Of a DNA stretch of 64,000 bases, positions 37,788-47,071 are shown in pieces. Under the pieces are notes generated by a model, which worked only from the letters and a program-made list of their open reading frames with translations, was not told the origin of the DNA and did not search any database. The stretch is from Pseudochrobactrum kiredjianiae. GTDB taxonomy: Bacteria; Pseudomonadota; Alphaproteobacteria; Rhizobiales; Rhizobiaceae. A program made the position numbers and the translations under genes. Each line of letters starts with the position of its first letter. The first letter of the stretch is position 1. The stretch covers positions 1,054,001-1,118,000 of the forward strand of contig NZ_JAUCBM010000001.1 of NCBI RefSeq assembly GCF_030362795.1, written 5' to 3'.

Positions 37788-37940
37788 TAAACCGGAGATT
37801 ATTGCTCGCGTTTGAAAAAAAGCTGAGATTATTGCGCGGGTTTGAAAAAGCGGAATAATTGTTCGCGGGTGAACGACATTGAAATCACTGCTCGCGGGAA
37901 TGTGAATGGCCGTAATAGTGCTGCAGGTATAAAAATTAAG
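37761..37940 (+). repeat. Decaying 29–30-bp tandem repeat of the DUF6101 gene tail
   Basis: Unit 1 (37761–37790) is the end of the gene and encodes REIISRV plus TAA. Units 2 and 3 (from 37791 and 37821) encode PEIIARV and AEIIARV, each with TGA, in one common alternative frame. Units 4 and 5 (from about 37851 and 37880) keep the TTCGCGGG/CTCGCGGG core but have lost the reading frame, and a possible sixth is barely recognisable. Most differences between the first three are synonymous. Confidence 0.85.
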
Positions 37941-37994
37941 AATATTACGCGAAAGTGCGAATTGAATATGTGATCTCCAGTCACAGAACATGCG

Positions 37995-38033
37995 AAGACC
38001 GTATATCTGCGAAGATATACGGTCTTTTTTTAT
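37995..38033 (+). terminator. Rho-independent terminator after DUF6101
   Basis: AAGACCGTATATC pairs with GATATACGGTCTT around TGCGAA and is followed by a T-run. The convergent enoyl-CoA hydratase gene ends right at its edge. Confidence 0.92.
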
Positions 38034-38792
38034 TCATTTTTTGCGGGAGAGGAATGCGCCGACGGCCTGCGCGGTTTCTGCTGATTTCAGACGTTCTGCA
38101 AAAATCTGCGCTTCACGATCAATACGCTCGGTTAGCGGTTCAGGCTGGCTTTTCAGCAATTTACGGGTCAGTTGCAGAGCTGTTGGCGGGCGTGCTGCCA
38201 GCTTCTGCGCAGCGTTCAACACTTCAGATTCCAGCGCATCTTCCGCCACAATACGCCAGACAAGACCGGCTTCAAGCGCCTGTTCAGCGCTCATAGCTTC
38301 TCCCATTGCCAGCAGAGCAAAGGCACGCTGATGACCCATGATTCCGGGAGCAAGCAGTGTTGAACCTGCCTCCGGTACCAGTCCGAGATCAACAAACGGG
38401 GTGTGGAAAACAGCGCGCGGCGTAGCAAAAGTCAGGTCGCAATGCAGATTTAGCGTCGTGCCAACGCCAATCGCCAGACCATCAACGCCTGAAATCAGAG
38501 GTTTGCGGGATTGGGATAATGTGTGCAGGAAGTCGACAATTTCGCCGCCGAGACTACCCTGAGACAAAGCCGCAGTCATAAAGTCCTGCATATCATTACC
38601 GGATGAGAATGCACCGGGCAGACCGAAAATTACGTTGACGCGGATATTGTCATCGCTGTCAGCCTGTTTCAAAGCCTCGGCAATGCCGTGATACATGTCA
38701 CGTGTGATGGCGTTTTTCTTATCCGGACGGTTCATACGGATAATCTGCACGGCATCGTGGCGTTCTGTTTTAATAAAGTCGCTCATCGTCAA
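38034..38792 (-). CDS. Enoyl-CoA hydratase/isomerase family protein
   Basis: 252 residues of the crotonase fold. MNRPDKKNAITRDMY near the N-terminus; the oxyanion-hole segment GAFSSGNDMQDF; and KPLISGVDGLAIGVGTTL with the second oxyanion glycine. The usual catalytic glutamates are not both obvious, so hydratase versus isomerase is open. It overlaps the upstream acyl-CoA dehydrogenase gene by 4 bp, so the two are translationally coupled and probably act in sequence on the same acyl-CoA. Confidence 0.88.
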   Translation of the reverse strand: MTMSDFIKTERHDAVQIIRMNRPDKKNAITRDMYHGIAEALKQADSDDNIRVNVIFGLPGAFSSGNDMQDFMTAALSQGSLGGEIVDFLHTLSQSRKPLISGVDGLAIGVGTTLNLHCDLTFATPRAVFHTPFVDLGLVPEAGSTLLAPGIMGHQRAFALLAMGEAMSAEQALEAGLVWRIVAEDALESEVLNAAQKLAARPPTALQLTRKLLKSQPEPLTERIDREAQIFAERLKSAETAQAVGAFLSRKK

Positions 38793-40555
38793 ATATCCTG
38801 CAGAAGCTTGGTTGCATATGTGAGGTTGGCCGCGCCATCAAGAACAACCTGTTTCAGCCCTGCTGTTTCCTGCAAGGTATTTTGCGCAAAGAAGGCAGCC
38901 AGTGCGGCTGAATTATCGTCATGCAATCCTGCTTTGGTCAGATAGAGTGCGCCGACAGTGAGTGAAAGCAGACGTTGATAGGCTGTGGCACCGCAAAGCG
39001 CCGTCTGATTGTCACCTTTGACAATGCAGTCCTGCAAGAAGCGTGTGGCTTCTTCTGCTGTGTTCAAGGCGAGTTCAAGCTGCGGTGCGATAATCTTGAG
39101 TGTATCGGATGCTTTTGCCTGTTCGGTAATGTCTCGTAATTCTTGCAAAAATCCATGAATATGACCGCCATTTTCCAATGGCAGTTTACGCATCACCAGA
39201 TCAATGGCCTGAATGCCGTTGGTGCCTTCATAAATCGGGAGGATACGAGCGTCGCGCAGTAATTGGGCAGCGCCGGTTTCTTCAATATAGCCCATGCCGC
39301 CATGCACCTGAATGCCGAGTGAGGCGACATCTACGCCGCTATCGGTAGAGAAAGCTTTGGCGAGCGGGGTCAGCAGGCTGGCGCGGTTTGCCCAGAATGT
39401 GCCATTGGCATGATCGGCCTTTGCCATATCGAGTGCCTGTGCGGTCGCATAGCAGATAGAGCGCGAGGCTTGTGTCAGTCCCTTCATGGTCAGCAACATG
39501 CGCGCTACATCCGGATGCTCGATGATCGGGCTCATCCCTGCACCTTTGGCTGCATTTAAAGAACGCCCTTGTCGGCGTTCTGCTGCATAGGCGCGGGCTT
39601 TTTGATAGGCTGCTTCTGCTACAGCCACACCCTGAATGCCAACCAGCAGGCGGGCATTGTTCATCATGGTGAACATGCAGGCGAGACCCTTATGCTCTTC
39701 GCCGATCAGATAGCCGACAGCGCCTTTTTCACCGGTATCACCAAAGCCGTCACCATAAATCATGGTGCAGGTTGGTGAAGCGTGAAGACCGAGCTTTTCT
39801 TCCAGCCCTGCGCAAAACACATCATTGCGTGCGCCAAGTGAACCATCTTCATTGACCAGATATTTCGGCACCAGAAACAATGAAATTCCCTTAGTACCTG
39901 CCGGTGCATCGGGTAGACGTGCCAGTACCAGATGCACGATATTGTCGGTCAGATCATGCTCACCATAGGTGATGAAAATTTTCTGCCCGAAAATCCGGTA
40001 GCTGCCGTCATCTGCCCGTTCAGCGCGGCTGCGCAAAGCACCAAGATCAGAACCGGCTTGCGGCTCGGTGAGGTTCATGGTGCCGGACCATTCACCGGAG
40101 ATCAGTTTCTCAAGATAGGTGTTTTTCAGCGCATCACTGGCATGGTGCTCCAGTGCTTCCACTGCACCCATGGTCAGGGTGGAGGCAATGGCAAAACCGA
40201 GTGAGCCGGAATTCCACATTTCCGCAACAGCAACCGAAAGTAAGGTTGGTAACCCCTGACCACCATAGGCGGTATCGCCGGTCAGCGCGTTCCATCCGCC
40301 ATCTGTCCAGTCTTTATAGAGCGCCTTCCAGCCCTCTGTCGTTGTAACTTCTGCATTTTTGAGTGTGGCGCCTTGCTGGTCGCCTTTGGTGCGTAGCGGC
40401 GTGATGCGCGTCTCACTGAATCTGGCAGCTTCCTGCAAAATCGCGTCGATAATATCCGGTGAAAGCTCAGAGAAAAGCTCTGTTTTTAAAAGCTCCGGCA
40501 GGCCTGCAACCTGATTGAGTGTCTGGCTGATCTGATTCAGTGGTGCGCGATACAT
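38789..40555 (-). CDS. Large acyl-CoA dehydrogenase (DmdC/FadE-like)
   Basis: 588 residues, the size of the long acyl-CoA dehydrogenase group that carries an extra C-terminal domain (includes DmdC, acting on 3-methylmercaptopropionyl-CoA, and FadE5-like enzymes). FAD-dependent alpha,beta-dehydrogenation of acyl-CoA. Motifs: MNLTEPQAGSDLG, GIQVHGGMGYIEE, and YEGTNGIQAIDL, the region of the catalytic base. The frame runs to 40594, but GGAGGAAC sets ATG 40555. Substrate unassigned; no other dmd genes are present. Confidence 0.88.
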   Translation of the reverse strand: MYRAPLNQISQTLNQVAGLPELLKTELFSELSPDIIDAILQEAARFSETRITPLRTKGDQQGATLKNAEVTTTEGWKALYKDWTDGGWNALTGDTAYGGQGLPTLLSVAVAEMWNSGSLGFAIASTLTMGAVEALEHHASDALKNTYLEKLISGEWSGTMNLTEPQAGSDLGALRSRAERADDGSYRIFGQKIFITYGEHDLTDNIVHLVLARLPDAPAGTKGISLFLVPKYLVNEDGSLGARNDVFCAGLEEKLGLHASPTCTMIYGDGFGDTGEKGAVGYLIGEEHKGLACMFTMMNNARLLVGIQGVAVAEAAYQKARAYAAERRQGRSLNAAKGAGMSPIIEHPDVARMLLTMKGLTQASRSICYATAQALDMAKADHANGTFWANRASLLTPLAKAFSTDSGVDVASLGIQVHGGMGYIEETGAAQLLRDARILPIYEGTNGIQAIDLVMRKLPLENGGHIHGFLQELRDITEQAKASDTLKIIAPQLELALNTAEEATRFLQDCIVKGDNQTALCGATAYQRLLSLTVGALYLTKAGLHDDNSAALAAFFAQNTLQETAGLKQVVLDGAANLTYATKLLQDI

Positions 40556-40663
40556 TGTTCCTCCACATTCTGACCGTGAAAGGTCATCTCCCAAAGCTTG
40601 CCCATGTGCTGTCAGTACTGAGCAGGGCTCTTCCGGTTGTTTGGATTAAAAGCTATCGGCTTA

Positions 40664-41098
40664 TTACGTAAACGTCAATCTTTCTTGATGTTTTTCCTTT
40701 GGCTGCTGAGAATGATGATATCTCCATTCTTGCGTGAAGCCACCATATCCATATGCATCAGCGCGTACGTCGAAAATATGAATATAACTTTCTTCATGCA
40801 AGTTGCTGAAAAGCTTAGAAAAGCCTTCAAAAGCTTTATGGATATAAAGCGCTTTTTCGTCTTTAGTGTTCGTCTCATCAGTTATTCTGATGTCAAAATA
40901 GATGCTTGTTTTGTTTATTTCATGCAGTGACATGCCAGCGATATACCAGTCTTGTGGATGCACGTAATCAATAGCAATAGATGTTAATGAGGGGTCTTTT
41001 TTAAGAATTTTGCTCGTCAAACTGAGTAATAAAGTAACGATTTTACGGGTCAGTTCTTCAGATCTTGGAGCGCTGACTTTGACATTGAGAATGGGCAT
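40664..41098 (-). CDS. Tautomerase-superfamily protein (4-oxalocrotonate tautomerase-like)
   Basis: 144 residues. After Met removal the protein begins with Pro (PILNVKVSAPRSEELTRKI), the catalytic proline of tautomerases, and has the second conserved strand LTSIAIDYVHPQDWYIAG. Length suggests the longer monomer group of about 130 residues. AAGGAGAAG before the ATG. A MarR gene lies 42 bp upstream in the same direction, and an 18-bp operator-like sequence sits between them, so this enzyme is probably induced by a small aromatic or electrophilic compound. Confidence 0.82.
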   Translation of the reverse strand: MPILNVKVSAPRSEELTRKIVTLLLSLTSKILKKDPSLTSIAIDYVHPQDWYIAGMSLHEINKTSIYFDIRITDETNTKDEKALYIHKAFEGFSKLFSNLHEESYIHIFDVRADAYGYGGFTQEWRYHHSQQPKEKHQERLTFT

Positions 41099-41110
41099 AT
41101 TCTTCTCCTT

Positions 41111-41128
41111 AGTTAGCTATGCAACTAT
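41111..41128. promoter_or_regulatory. MarR-type operator 2, before the tautomerase gene
   Basis: TAGTTAGCTATGCAACTA matches the core of the perfect palindrome upstream of marR (TAGTTGCGTATGCAACTA) at 15 of 18 positions, and lies immediately before the tautomerase ribosome-binding site. Confidence 0.75.
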
Positions 41129-41140
41129 TTAATTTGAAAA

Positions 41141-41557
41141 TTAATCAAGTTTATCGGCAATTATTCTGGCTTGAGTTACAAAAGACGAAAACTCCTGCGA
41201 GCCGAGTTTGGCTTTCAAGGCCGCAGTGACGTCTTGACTGGCTTGGTTTAGTCTGTCTTTCAACAACTGTGCAGCGGCAGTTGGATGGATTTCGCATTCG
41301 CGCCCGTCCTTAGGAGAGCTGCGTCGTTCCAGAAATTTACGTGTTTCCAGCGTATCAATTGTACGGGTAGCCGTTGCCCGTGCAATATTCAAAGTTGCGG
41401 CAAGCTCACTTTGTAATATCGCTGGACGCGCAAGAGTGACACGCAGCATAAAGGCTTGAGATGGCGTCAGATCAAATGGTTTGAATGCCTTTGACCAAAT
41501 GCGATCCAGCTGTCTACTCAGTGCTGCTGTGTTGAAATAAATACAGCTATCAAACAT
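41141..41557 (-). CDS. MarR-family transcriptional regulator
   Basis: 138 residues. Winged helix with LTPSQAFMLRVTLARPAILQ, recognition region LNIARATATRTIDTLETRKFL and wing RRSSPKDGRECEIHPT. A Cys at position 5 (MFDSCIYF) could serve as a redox sensor as in some MarR proteins. The frame is open to 41593, but that start would place it inside the operator; ATG 41557 is chosen. Flanked by two near-identical palindromic operators, so autorepression and repression of the downstream tautomerase are likely. Confidence 0.9.
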   Translation of the reverse strand: MFDSCIYFNTAALSRQLDRIWSKAFKPFDLTPSQAFMLRVTLARPAILQSELAATLNIARATATRTIDTLETRKFLERRSSPKDGRECEIHPTAAAQLLKDRLNQASQDVTAALKAKLGSQEFSSFVTQARIIADKLD

Positions 41558-41569
41558 GATATATACGCT

Positions 41570-41605
41570 AACACAACCTAGTTGCGTATGCAACTAGGTT
41601 GTGTT
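41570..41605. promoter_or_regulatory. MarR-type operator 1, perfect 16-bp arms
   Basis: AACACAACCTAGTTGC and GCAACTAGGTTGTGTT form a perfect inverted repeat around GTAT, 13 bp upstream of the marR start and 27 bp past the purD stop. The arms are longer than a minimal MarR site, so two dimers or a hairpin are possible. Confidence 0.85.
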
Positions 41606-41632
41606 CTATCATTCAGTTACGGTTATATGAAA

Positions 41633-42940
41633 TTATTGCCGTTCACGCTCAATGGCACGCCAGCCGATATCTTTACGGCAGAAGCCTTCCGGCCAGTCGA
41701 TTTTGGAAACAGCCTGATAGGCTTTTGCCTGTGCCTCGGAAACTGTTTTACCGGTGGCGGTAACATTGAGAACGCGACCGCCATTGGCTAGCAAGTCGCC
41801 GTCTTTATGCTCGGTTCCGGCGTGAAACACCTTCACATCCGGCAGAGCATCGGCCTCTTCAACACCCTTGATGACTGTGCCTTTGCGCGGGGAGGCCGGA
41901 TAGCCTTCTGCTGCCATAACAACAGTGAGGGCTGCCTCATCGCTCCAGCGGATTGAAAGCTGGTTCAGCATATTATTGGCCGCTGCCAGCATAATCACCA
42001 GCAGGTCGTCTTTGAGGCGGGTCATCAGCACCTGACATTCAGGGTCGCCGAAACGTGTGTTATATTCGATGAGTTTCGGGCCGTCTTTGCCGATCATAAG
42101 GCCGGCAAACAACACGCCGCTGAAAGGTGCGCCGATTTCAGCCATGCCACGCATGGTTGGCTCAATCAGTTCCCTCATCACGCGTGCCGTCATGGCTTCA
42201 TCCATGATCGGGGCAGGGGAATAGGCGCCCATACCGCCGGTATTGGCGCCGGTATCGCCGTCGCCGACACGCTTGTGATCCTGTGCGCTGCCGAAAGGCA
42301 AAGCGGTTGTGCCATCGCAAATGCAGAAGAAGCTGGCTTCTTCACCATCGAGAAACTCTTCAACCACAACTTCGGCACCGGCATCGCCGAAATGACCTTC
42401 GAAACAGGCATCCACGGCATCCAGCGCGTCTTCCAAAGTCATAGCAACAACCACGCCTTTGCCTGCGGCCAGACCATCGGCTTTAACGACAATCGGCGCA
42501 CCCTGTTCACGGATATAAGCCTTGGCCTTTGGGGCATTGTTGAAGCGACCATAGCTGCCGGTCGGAATATCAAAGCGGGCGCAAAGATCTTTGGTGAAGC
42601 CTTTGGAGCCTTCCAGCTGTGCGGCGGCCTGTGAAGGGCCGAAGACTTTAATGCCGGCTTTCAGCAACGGGTCGGTAATGCCGGCGACCAGTGGTGCTTC
42701 AGGGCCGACAACGACCAGATCGATTTCAAAGCTGTGGCAGAAAGCAATCACGGCGTCATGATCGTCAATGTCGAGATCAATCAGTGTGGCATGATCTGCA
42801 ATGCCCGGATTGCCCGGTGTGCAGTAGAGTGTGCCGAGCAGCGGGGAAGCTGCCAGTTTCCAGCTAAGAGCGTGTTCGCGGCCACCGGAGCCGATGAGCA
42901 GAACTTTAAGAGCTTCTGAGGAAGACGTGGTCACAGGCAT
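41633..42940 (-). CDS. purD: Phosphoribosylamine–glycine ligase (GAR synthetase)
   Basis: Second step of de novo purine synthesis: phosphoribosylamine, glycine and ATP to GAR. 435 residues with an ATP-grasp fold: [47 protein letters not shown], the signature [14 protein letters not shown]. The ATG at 42940 lies head to head with the ubiA region. Complements guaB/guaA elsewhere in the window but is not in an operon with other pur genes. Confidence 0.96.
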   Translation of the reverse strand: MPVTTSSSEALKVLLIGSGGREHALSWKLAASPLLGTLYCTPGNPGIADHATLIDLDIDDHDAVIAFCHSFEIDLVVVGPEAPLVAGITDPLLKAGIKVFGPSQAAAQLEGSKGFTKDLCARFDIPTGSYGRFNNAPKAKAYIREQGAPIVVKADGLAAGKGVVVAMTLEDALDAVDACFEGHFGDAGAEVVVEEFLDGEEASFFCICDGTTALPFGSAQDHKRVGDGDTGANTGGMGAYSPAPIMDEAMTARVMRELIEPTMRGMAEIGAPFSGVLFAGLMIGKDGPKLIEYNTRFGDPECQVLMTRLKDDLLVIMLAAANNMLNQLSIRWSDEAALTVVMAAEGYPASPRKGTVIKGVEEADALPDVKVFHAGTEHKDGDLLANGGRVLNVTATGKTVSEAQAKAYQAVSKIDWPEGFCRKDIGWRAIERERQ

Positions 42941-43054
42941 TTCTCCATGATGTACTTCAGGCTTGGATGTGCTTCAGGCTTGCTCCTCCTTTACGAAATC
43001 GTTAGAGAATTTGAAAGCATTTATAAGAATGCAACTGCGAAAGGTTTGCATAAA

Positions 43055-44038
43055 ATGGTTCAGGTTCAGGCACGCGGCCAAACAGGCAAAGTTATGGACG
43101 CTCCGTCCGGCCATTGGGTCTATCGTTTGCTGCCGCCGAGCCTGTGGCCTTATGCACAGCTTGCGCGTTGGGATCGGCCGATTGGCTGGCAATTGCTGCT
43201 CTGGCCATGTCTGTGGTCTGCGGCGATGGTTGCGAGTGCCGGTGCGAAAGCAGGCGATGATGTCTGGACGGTTTTACCGTCCCTTTGGCATTTGCTGCTA
43301 TTTCTGATTGGTGCCATTGCCATGCGCGGTGCAGGCTGCACGCTCAATGATCTGGCCGATCAGGATATTGACGATCAGGTTGCGCGTACGCGTTCCCGTC
43401 CGCTGCCGTCCGGTCAGGTGAGCCGCAAACAGGCATGGGTGTTTTTAGGTCTGCAATGTCTGGTCGGGCTTGCTGTAGTGTTGCAATTCAACTGGTTCAC
43501 GGTTGCGTTGAGCTTTGCATCGCTGGTGATTGTTGCTGCCTATCCGTTTATGAAGCGCATTACCGACTGGCCACAACTGGTGCTGGGCATGGCTTTCTCA
43601 TGGGGTGCATTGGTGGCATGGTCGGCGCAGGCTGGTTCTTTGTCGCTGGCGCCGGTGCTGCTCTATGTTGGCGCGATCATGTGGACGATTGGCTATGACA
43701 CGATCTATGCACATCAGGACAAAGAAGACGATGCGCTGGTTGGTGTGCGCTCAACGGCGCGGCTATTCGGCTCGAAAACCAAACCGGCACTGATGCTGCT
43801 CTATGGCGGCGCGTTGATTTGTTTTGCTTGGGCCTTTGCTTCAGCTGAAGTGCCGATGCCGGCACTCGCTGGTTTGCTGGCCGCCGGTGTGCATCTGTAT
43901 CGCCAGATCATCGTGCTGGATATTGATAATCCTGAACAGTGCCTGCGTCTGTTCCGCTCTAACAATATTGTCGGCTGGCTGATTTTTGCCGGTCTGGTGC
44001 TTGGCTCCCTGTGGGTGGTAATCAAACCAGTGATTTGA
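43055..44038 (+). CDS. ubiA: 4-hydroxybenzoate polyprenyltransferase
   Basis: 327 residues, about nine membrane segments. Attaches the polyprenyl chain to 4-hydroxybenzoate in ubiquinone synthesis at the inner membrane. Both prenyl-diphosphate/Mg motifs are present: NDLADQDIDDQVARTRSRPLPSG and DTIYAHQDKEDD. The frame is open from 42947; the ATG at 43055 with AAAGG upstream gives the usual length. Divergent from purD; ends at a bidirectional terminator shared with pdxH. Confidence 0.93.
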   Translation: MVQVQARGQTGKVMDAPSGHWVYRLLPPSLWPYAQLARWDRPIGWQLLLWPCLWSAAMVASAGAKAGDDVWTVLPSLWHLLLFLIGAIAMRGAGCTLNDLADQDIDDQVARTRSRPLPSGQVSRKQAWVFLGLQCLVGLAVVLQFNWFTVALSFASLVIVAAYPFMKRITDWPQLVLGMAFSWGALVAWSAQAGSLSLAPVLLYVGAIMWTIGYDTIYAHQDKEDDALVGVRSTARLFGSKTKPALMLLYGGALICFAWAFASAEVPMPALAGLLAAGVHLYRQIIVLDIDNPEQCLRLFRSNNIVGWLIFAGLVLGSLWVVIKPVI

Positions 44039-44056
44039 TCCAAGTCATATTCGCAA

Positions 44057-44092
44057 ATAAAAAAGCCGCGTCTCAGACGCGGCTTTTTTATT
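44057..44092. terminator. Bidirectional terminator between ubiA and pdxH
   Basis: AAAAAGCCGCGTCT pairs with AGACGCGGCTTTTT around a single-base loop, with A-run before and T-run after, serving both converging genes. Confidence 0.93.
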
Positions 44093-44094
44093 AT

Positions 44095-44706
44095 TTATGG
44101 ATAGAATTTCTGAGTTGTCCAATCGCCTTCCGGCGTATCGCGCTTGAAGATCAGGCGATCATGCAGACGGAACGGACGATCGTGCCAGAACTCAATATAG
44201 GTTGGCTTGATGCGGAAACCCGACCAGTGATCAGGACGGGGAATTTCACCGATTGCAAAGCGCGCAGTATATTCGGCAACAGCTTTTTCCAGTGCGAAGC
44301 GGCTTTCCAGCGGACGGGATTGTTTGGATGCCCATGCACCAATGCGGCTACCACGCGGGCGCGACTGGTAATAGACATCAGCTTCTTCAGCGCTTACCTG
44401 CTCAACTGGGCCGCGCACACGGATTTGACGGCGCAGGGATTTCCAATGGAAACACATGGCCGCTTTTCCGGCAGACAGAATTTCCTGCCCCTTCTGGCTT
44501 TCATAATTGGTATAGAAAACAAAGCCGTGTTCGTCGAAATCTTTCAGCAGAACCATACGCACATTTGGCAGGCCGCTTTCGTCGACTGTGGCAACAGCAA
44601 CGGCATTCGGGTCGTTTGGTTCGGATTTGGTTGCATCCTGCATCCATTCTGCAAACAGGCGGAAAGGTTCGGTCGCAGCGGTGAAATCATCAGCGGATGT
44701 TGTCAT
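44095..44706 (-). CDS. pdxH: Pyridoxamine/pyridoxine 5'-phosphate oxidase
   Basis: FMN-dependent last step of pyridoxal 5'-phosphate synthesis. 203 residues, normal length. FMN-binding [28 protein letters not shown]-site [16 protein letters not shown], and the C-terminal signature [13 protein letters not shown]…DWTTQKFYP (in two visible parts). Single gene facing ubiA across a shared terminator. Confidence 0.96.
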   Translation of the reverse strand: MTTSADDFTAATEPFRLFAEWMQDATKSEPNDPNAVAVATVDESGLPNVRMVLLKDFDEHGFVFYTNYESQKGQEILSAGKAAMCFHWKSLRRQIRVRGPVEQVSAEEADVYYQSRPRGSRIGAWASKQSRPLESRFALEKAVAEYTARFAIGEIPRPDHWSGFRIKPTYIEFWHDRPFRLHDRLIFKRDTPEGDWTTQKFYP

Positions 44707-45112
44707 ATCGGTCTGTTCACTTGAATTTTAAAAGCAGAAGGCTTCGTCCGGTTTGGCCAAAGCGCTGCTATGATAGCCATCATTATAACATGCACACCTT
44801 ACATGGCTGTCCGTGCTTGTGAAGTCCCGCAAATTTAATATTCTGCGAAAAACTGGCATAGAGTATCCGTTGTCGACTTCAGAAATATCTGCAAAAAACG
44901 CGAAAAATTATACTGCGATGCAAAGGATATGCGTAAACGCTCTGAATTGCTGTGCAACTGCTGGCCGGAGCCTTTGACGATGGGTAATGATTTGTTTACC
45001 CTTTGCACACACTGCTTGTTAACGCGGATTAGTTCATAACAAATGTCTGATTTACATTAATACGGGATGATCTTATACGATAGTTCCGTTTCCAGCCGGT
45101 CAGGACGATCAT
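44707..45112. other. 406-bp intergenic between pdxH and the lipoprotein gene
   Basis: Divergent promoter region, AT-rich. A small hairpin GGGTAA…TTTACCC is seen near 44981–45001. No regulator site was recognised. Confidence 0.35.
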
Positions 45113-45595
45113 TTGCCAGTCACGAAGACGACAACAGAATTACGGAAAAATCACTTCTTGCAGTTGATGCAGGGTGTTTCATGCCGGTTTCTGGTGGTTG
45201 TTGGCACAGTTGCGCTATTGTCCGGTTGTGCAATGTCCGGCTTTGATCTTCAAAAAGCTGCGCCGGATAAAAATACCATTACCGGTTCGGTGAATAAGCA
45301 GCCTGCTGTTACTGAAGTCACGGATAGCAGCAGAGTGTCGGATCAGAATACGATCCGCAATGTCGTCTCGGCATTGAATTTTACCCAATGGGGCAAGACG
45401 CCTATTCCTTGGGCTAATCCCGATACTGGTAGCCAGGGCACAATCACCACGGTTGCTGAGAAGCAGACTGATGCCGGTCTTTGTCGCGAATTTCAAACCT
45501 CGCGTGAGGCTTTTGACGGCGCAGCGCTCTATCGCGGACAAGCCTGTATGGCGCAGGGTGGCGCGTGGGCGCTGACCTCTTTTGCCCAGCTCTGA
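45113..45595 (+). CDS. RT0821/Lpp0805-type surface lipoprotein, probable TTG start
   Basis: 160 residues if started at TTG 45113 (AGGA six bases upstream), or 142 from ATG 45167. Signal sequence FLVVVGTVALLSGCAMSG with lipobox LSGC. The C-terminal half (VVSALNFTQWGKTPIPWANPDTGSQGTITT, CREFQTSREAFDG, YRGQACMAQGGAWAL) matches the small rickettsial-type surface antigen family as I recall, including the two conserved Cys. Outer-membrane lipoprotein of unknown role, followed by a DnaJ-class gene. Confidence 0.8.
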   Translation: MPVTKTTTELRKNHFLQLMQGVSCRFLVVVGTVALLSGCAMSGFDLQKAAPDKNTITGSVNKQPAVTEVTDSSRVSDQNTIRNVVSALNFTQWGKTPIPWANPDTGSQGTITTVAEKQTDAGLCREFQTSREAFDGAALYRGQACMAQGGAWALTSFAQL

Positions 45596-45848
45596 GTGCC
45601 CAAACTGGTCTGAACCCTCTGATTTATAAAACTATTGTACTATTTCGCTGCGCGTCTCTGGAAAAATTGCGTGCTGATACGCATATTGCATAGGAACAGC
45701 ATGCCGGTATCTATCCCAGATGGCTGTCGCTTTTCATAAAGCAGATCAGTTATTTAATCTTTCGGATAAGTGCGCCGGATGCGCTATGATTTGGTACAAT
45801 TGACTGGTGATTCCCGTTTTGCAATCACCACAACGATAAAGGAATACT

Positions 45849-46790
45849 ATGCGCGATCCCTACAGCGTATTGGGCGTCGCTAAAACGGCGAAGCCTGAAG
45901 AAATAAAATCTGCTTTTCGTAAACTGGCCAAGAAATATCACCCTGACCAAAATCAGGATGATCCGAAGGCGCAGGAGAAATTTGCCGAAATTAATCAGGC
46001 CTATGAAATCGTCGGTGACAAAGACAAACGCGGCCAGTTCGACCGTGGTGAAATTGATGCGGAAGGTAAGCCTGCAGGTTTTGGCGGCCATGGATTTGGC
46101 GGGCATGGATTTGGCGGGCAGGGCTATGGCGGCCAGCAAGGTGATCCTTTCGCTGGTTTCCGGCGTGGTGGTTCCGGTGGCGGACAGGCTGGCGGTTTCC
46201 AGCAGGGTGGCTTTGATGGTGCAGAAGATATTCTGAGCAGCATTTTTGGTGGTAGTTTTGCAGGCGGCGGTCGTACACGCAGTCGCGCACCATCCAAAGC
46301 GCCGGATCTGAAGGCATCAATCGCTGTGACGCTCGAACAGGCTGCCGGTGCTGAAAAAGTTGAAGCTGTTTTTCCGAACGGTAAGAAACTGTCGATCAAA
46401 CTGCCAGCCTATGTTGAAGACGGCCAGACCATTCGGCTCAAGGGGCAGGGGGAGACAATTCCCGGCGCCGTTGACGGCGATGCACTGGTGACGATCAACT
46501 TCAGGAAGCATCCGCGTTTCCGTTTGGACGGGCGCGATCTGCATCTTGATCTGCCGGTGCAGCTGAGCGATGCCGTGCTGGGTTCCCGTGCGGAAATTGA
46601 GACTTTGAACGGACGCGTGGCCGTGCGTATTCCGGCATGGTCAAGTTCGGATAAAATCCTGCGTCTGAAAGGCAAGGGCTTGCCGAATAAAACCGGAGAT
46701 GCCGGCGATCTGTTTGTTCATATCCAGATTATGTTGCCGGAAGAAGGGGATGAGCAGCTCGAATCACTGCTGCGTTCCCGCGCTGGGTGA
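45849..46790 (+). CDS. DnaJ-class (CbpA-like) J-domain co-chaperone
   Basis: 313 residues. J domain at 1–66 with the HPD motif (KKYHPDQNQ), a Gly/Phe-rich region at about 75–145 that contains imperfect 15-bp DNA repeats encoding [10 protein letters not shown], and C-terminal substrate-binding beta domains ([38 protein letters not shown]). The zinc-finger CxxCxGxG repeats of true DnaJ are absent, so it is a type II, CbpA-like protein that would stimulate a DnaK partner. Upstream 250 bp shows no assignable element. Confidence 0.92.
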   Translation: MRDPYSVLGVAKTAKPEEIKSAFRKLAKKYHPDQNQDDPKAQEKFAEINQAYEIVGDKDKRGQFDRGEIDAEGKPAGFGGHGFGGHGFGGQGYGGQQGDPFAGFRRGGSGGGQAGGFQQGGFDGAEDILSSIFGGSFAGGGRTRSRAPSKAPDLKASIAVTLEQAAGAEKVEAVFPNGKKLSIKLPAYVEDGQTIRLKGQGETIPGAVDGDALVTINFRKHPRFRLDGRDLHLDLPVQLSDAVLGSRAEIETLNGRVAVRIPAWSSSDKILRLKGKGLPNKTGDAGDLFVHIQIMLPEEGDEQLESLLRSRAG

Positions 46791-47071
46791 TCTGCTATAT
46801 TCGCGGATTGGCTGCGATTTTGTGCGCGCATAAAGGGCATGATTTGCATTGAAGAGCAAAATAAGGTGATTTGCGGGTGGAATCGCGCCCGCAAATACTG
46901 CTTCCTATTCTCGGGCAGAACCGTTACATAATAGAAACAATCAGCTTATATCTGCATTGAAACAGCCGCTTTCAAGGGGACGGAAGACAAAATTTACCGT
47001 CCTTGCTTGAAGCTGCCGCTGTGCTATGCGATAGGCAGCTATTCAGATGATATTTTTATGAGGTATGGTGC

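Noticed and set aside
37761-37940. CRISPR array
   Set aside because: Units are contiguous, diverged and lack unique spacers; they are tandem copies of a gene end and no cas genes are present.
38789-40555. DMSP demethylation (dmdC) assignment
   Set aside because: Size and domains fit DmdC, but no dmdA, dmdB or dmdD context is present, so only the general family is given.
46081-46140. Mobile or minisatellite element in the DnaJ-class gene
   Set aside because: The 15-bp repeats keep frame and encode the normal Gly/Phe region of J-domain proteins.
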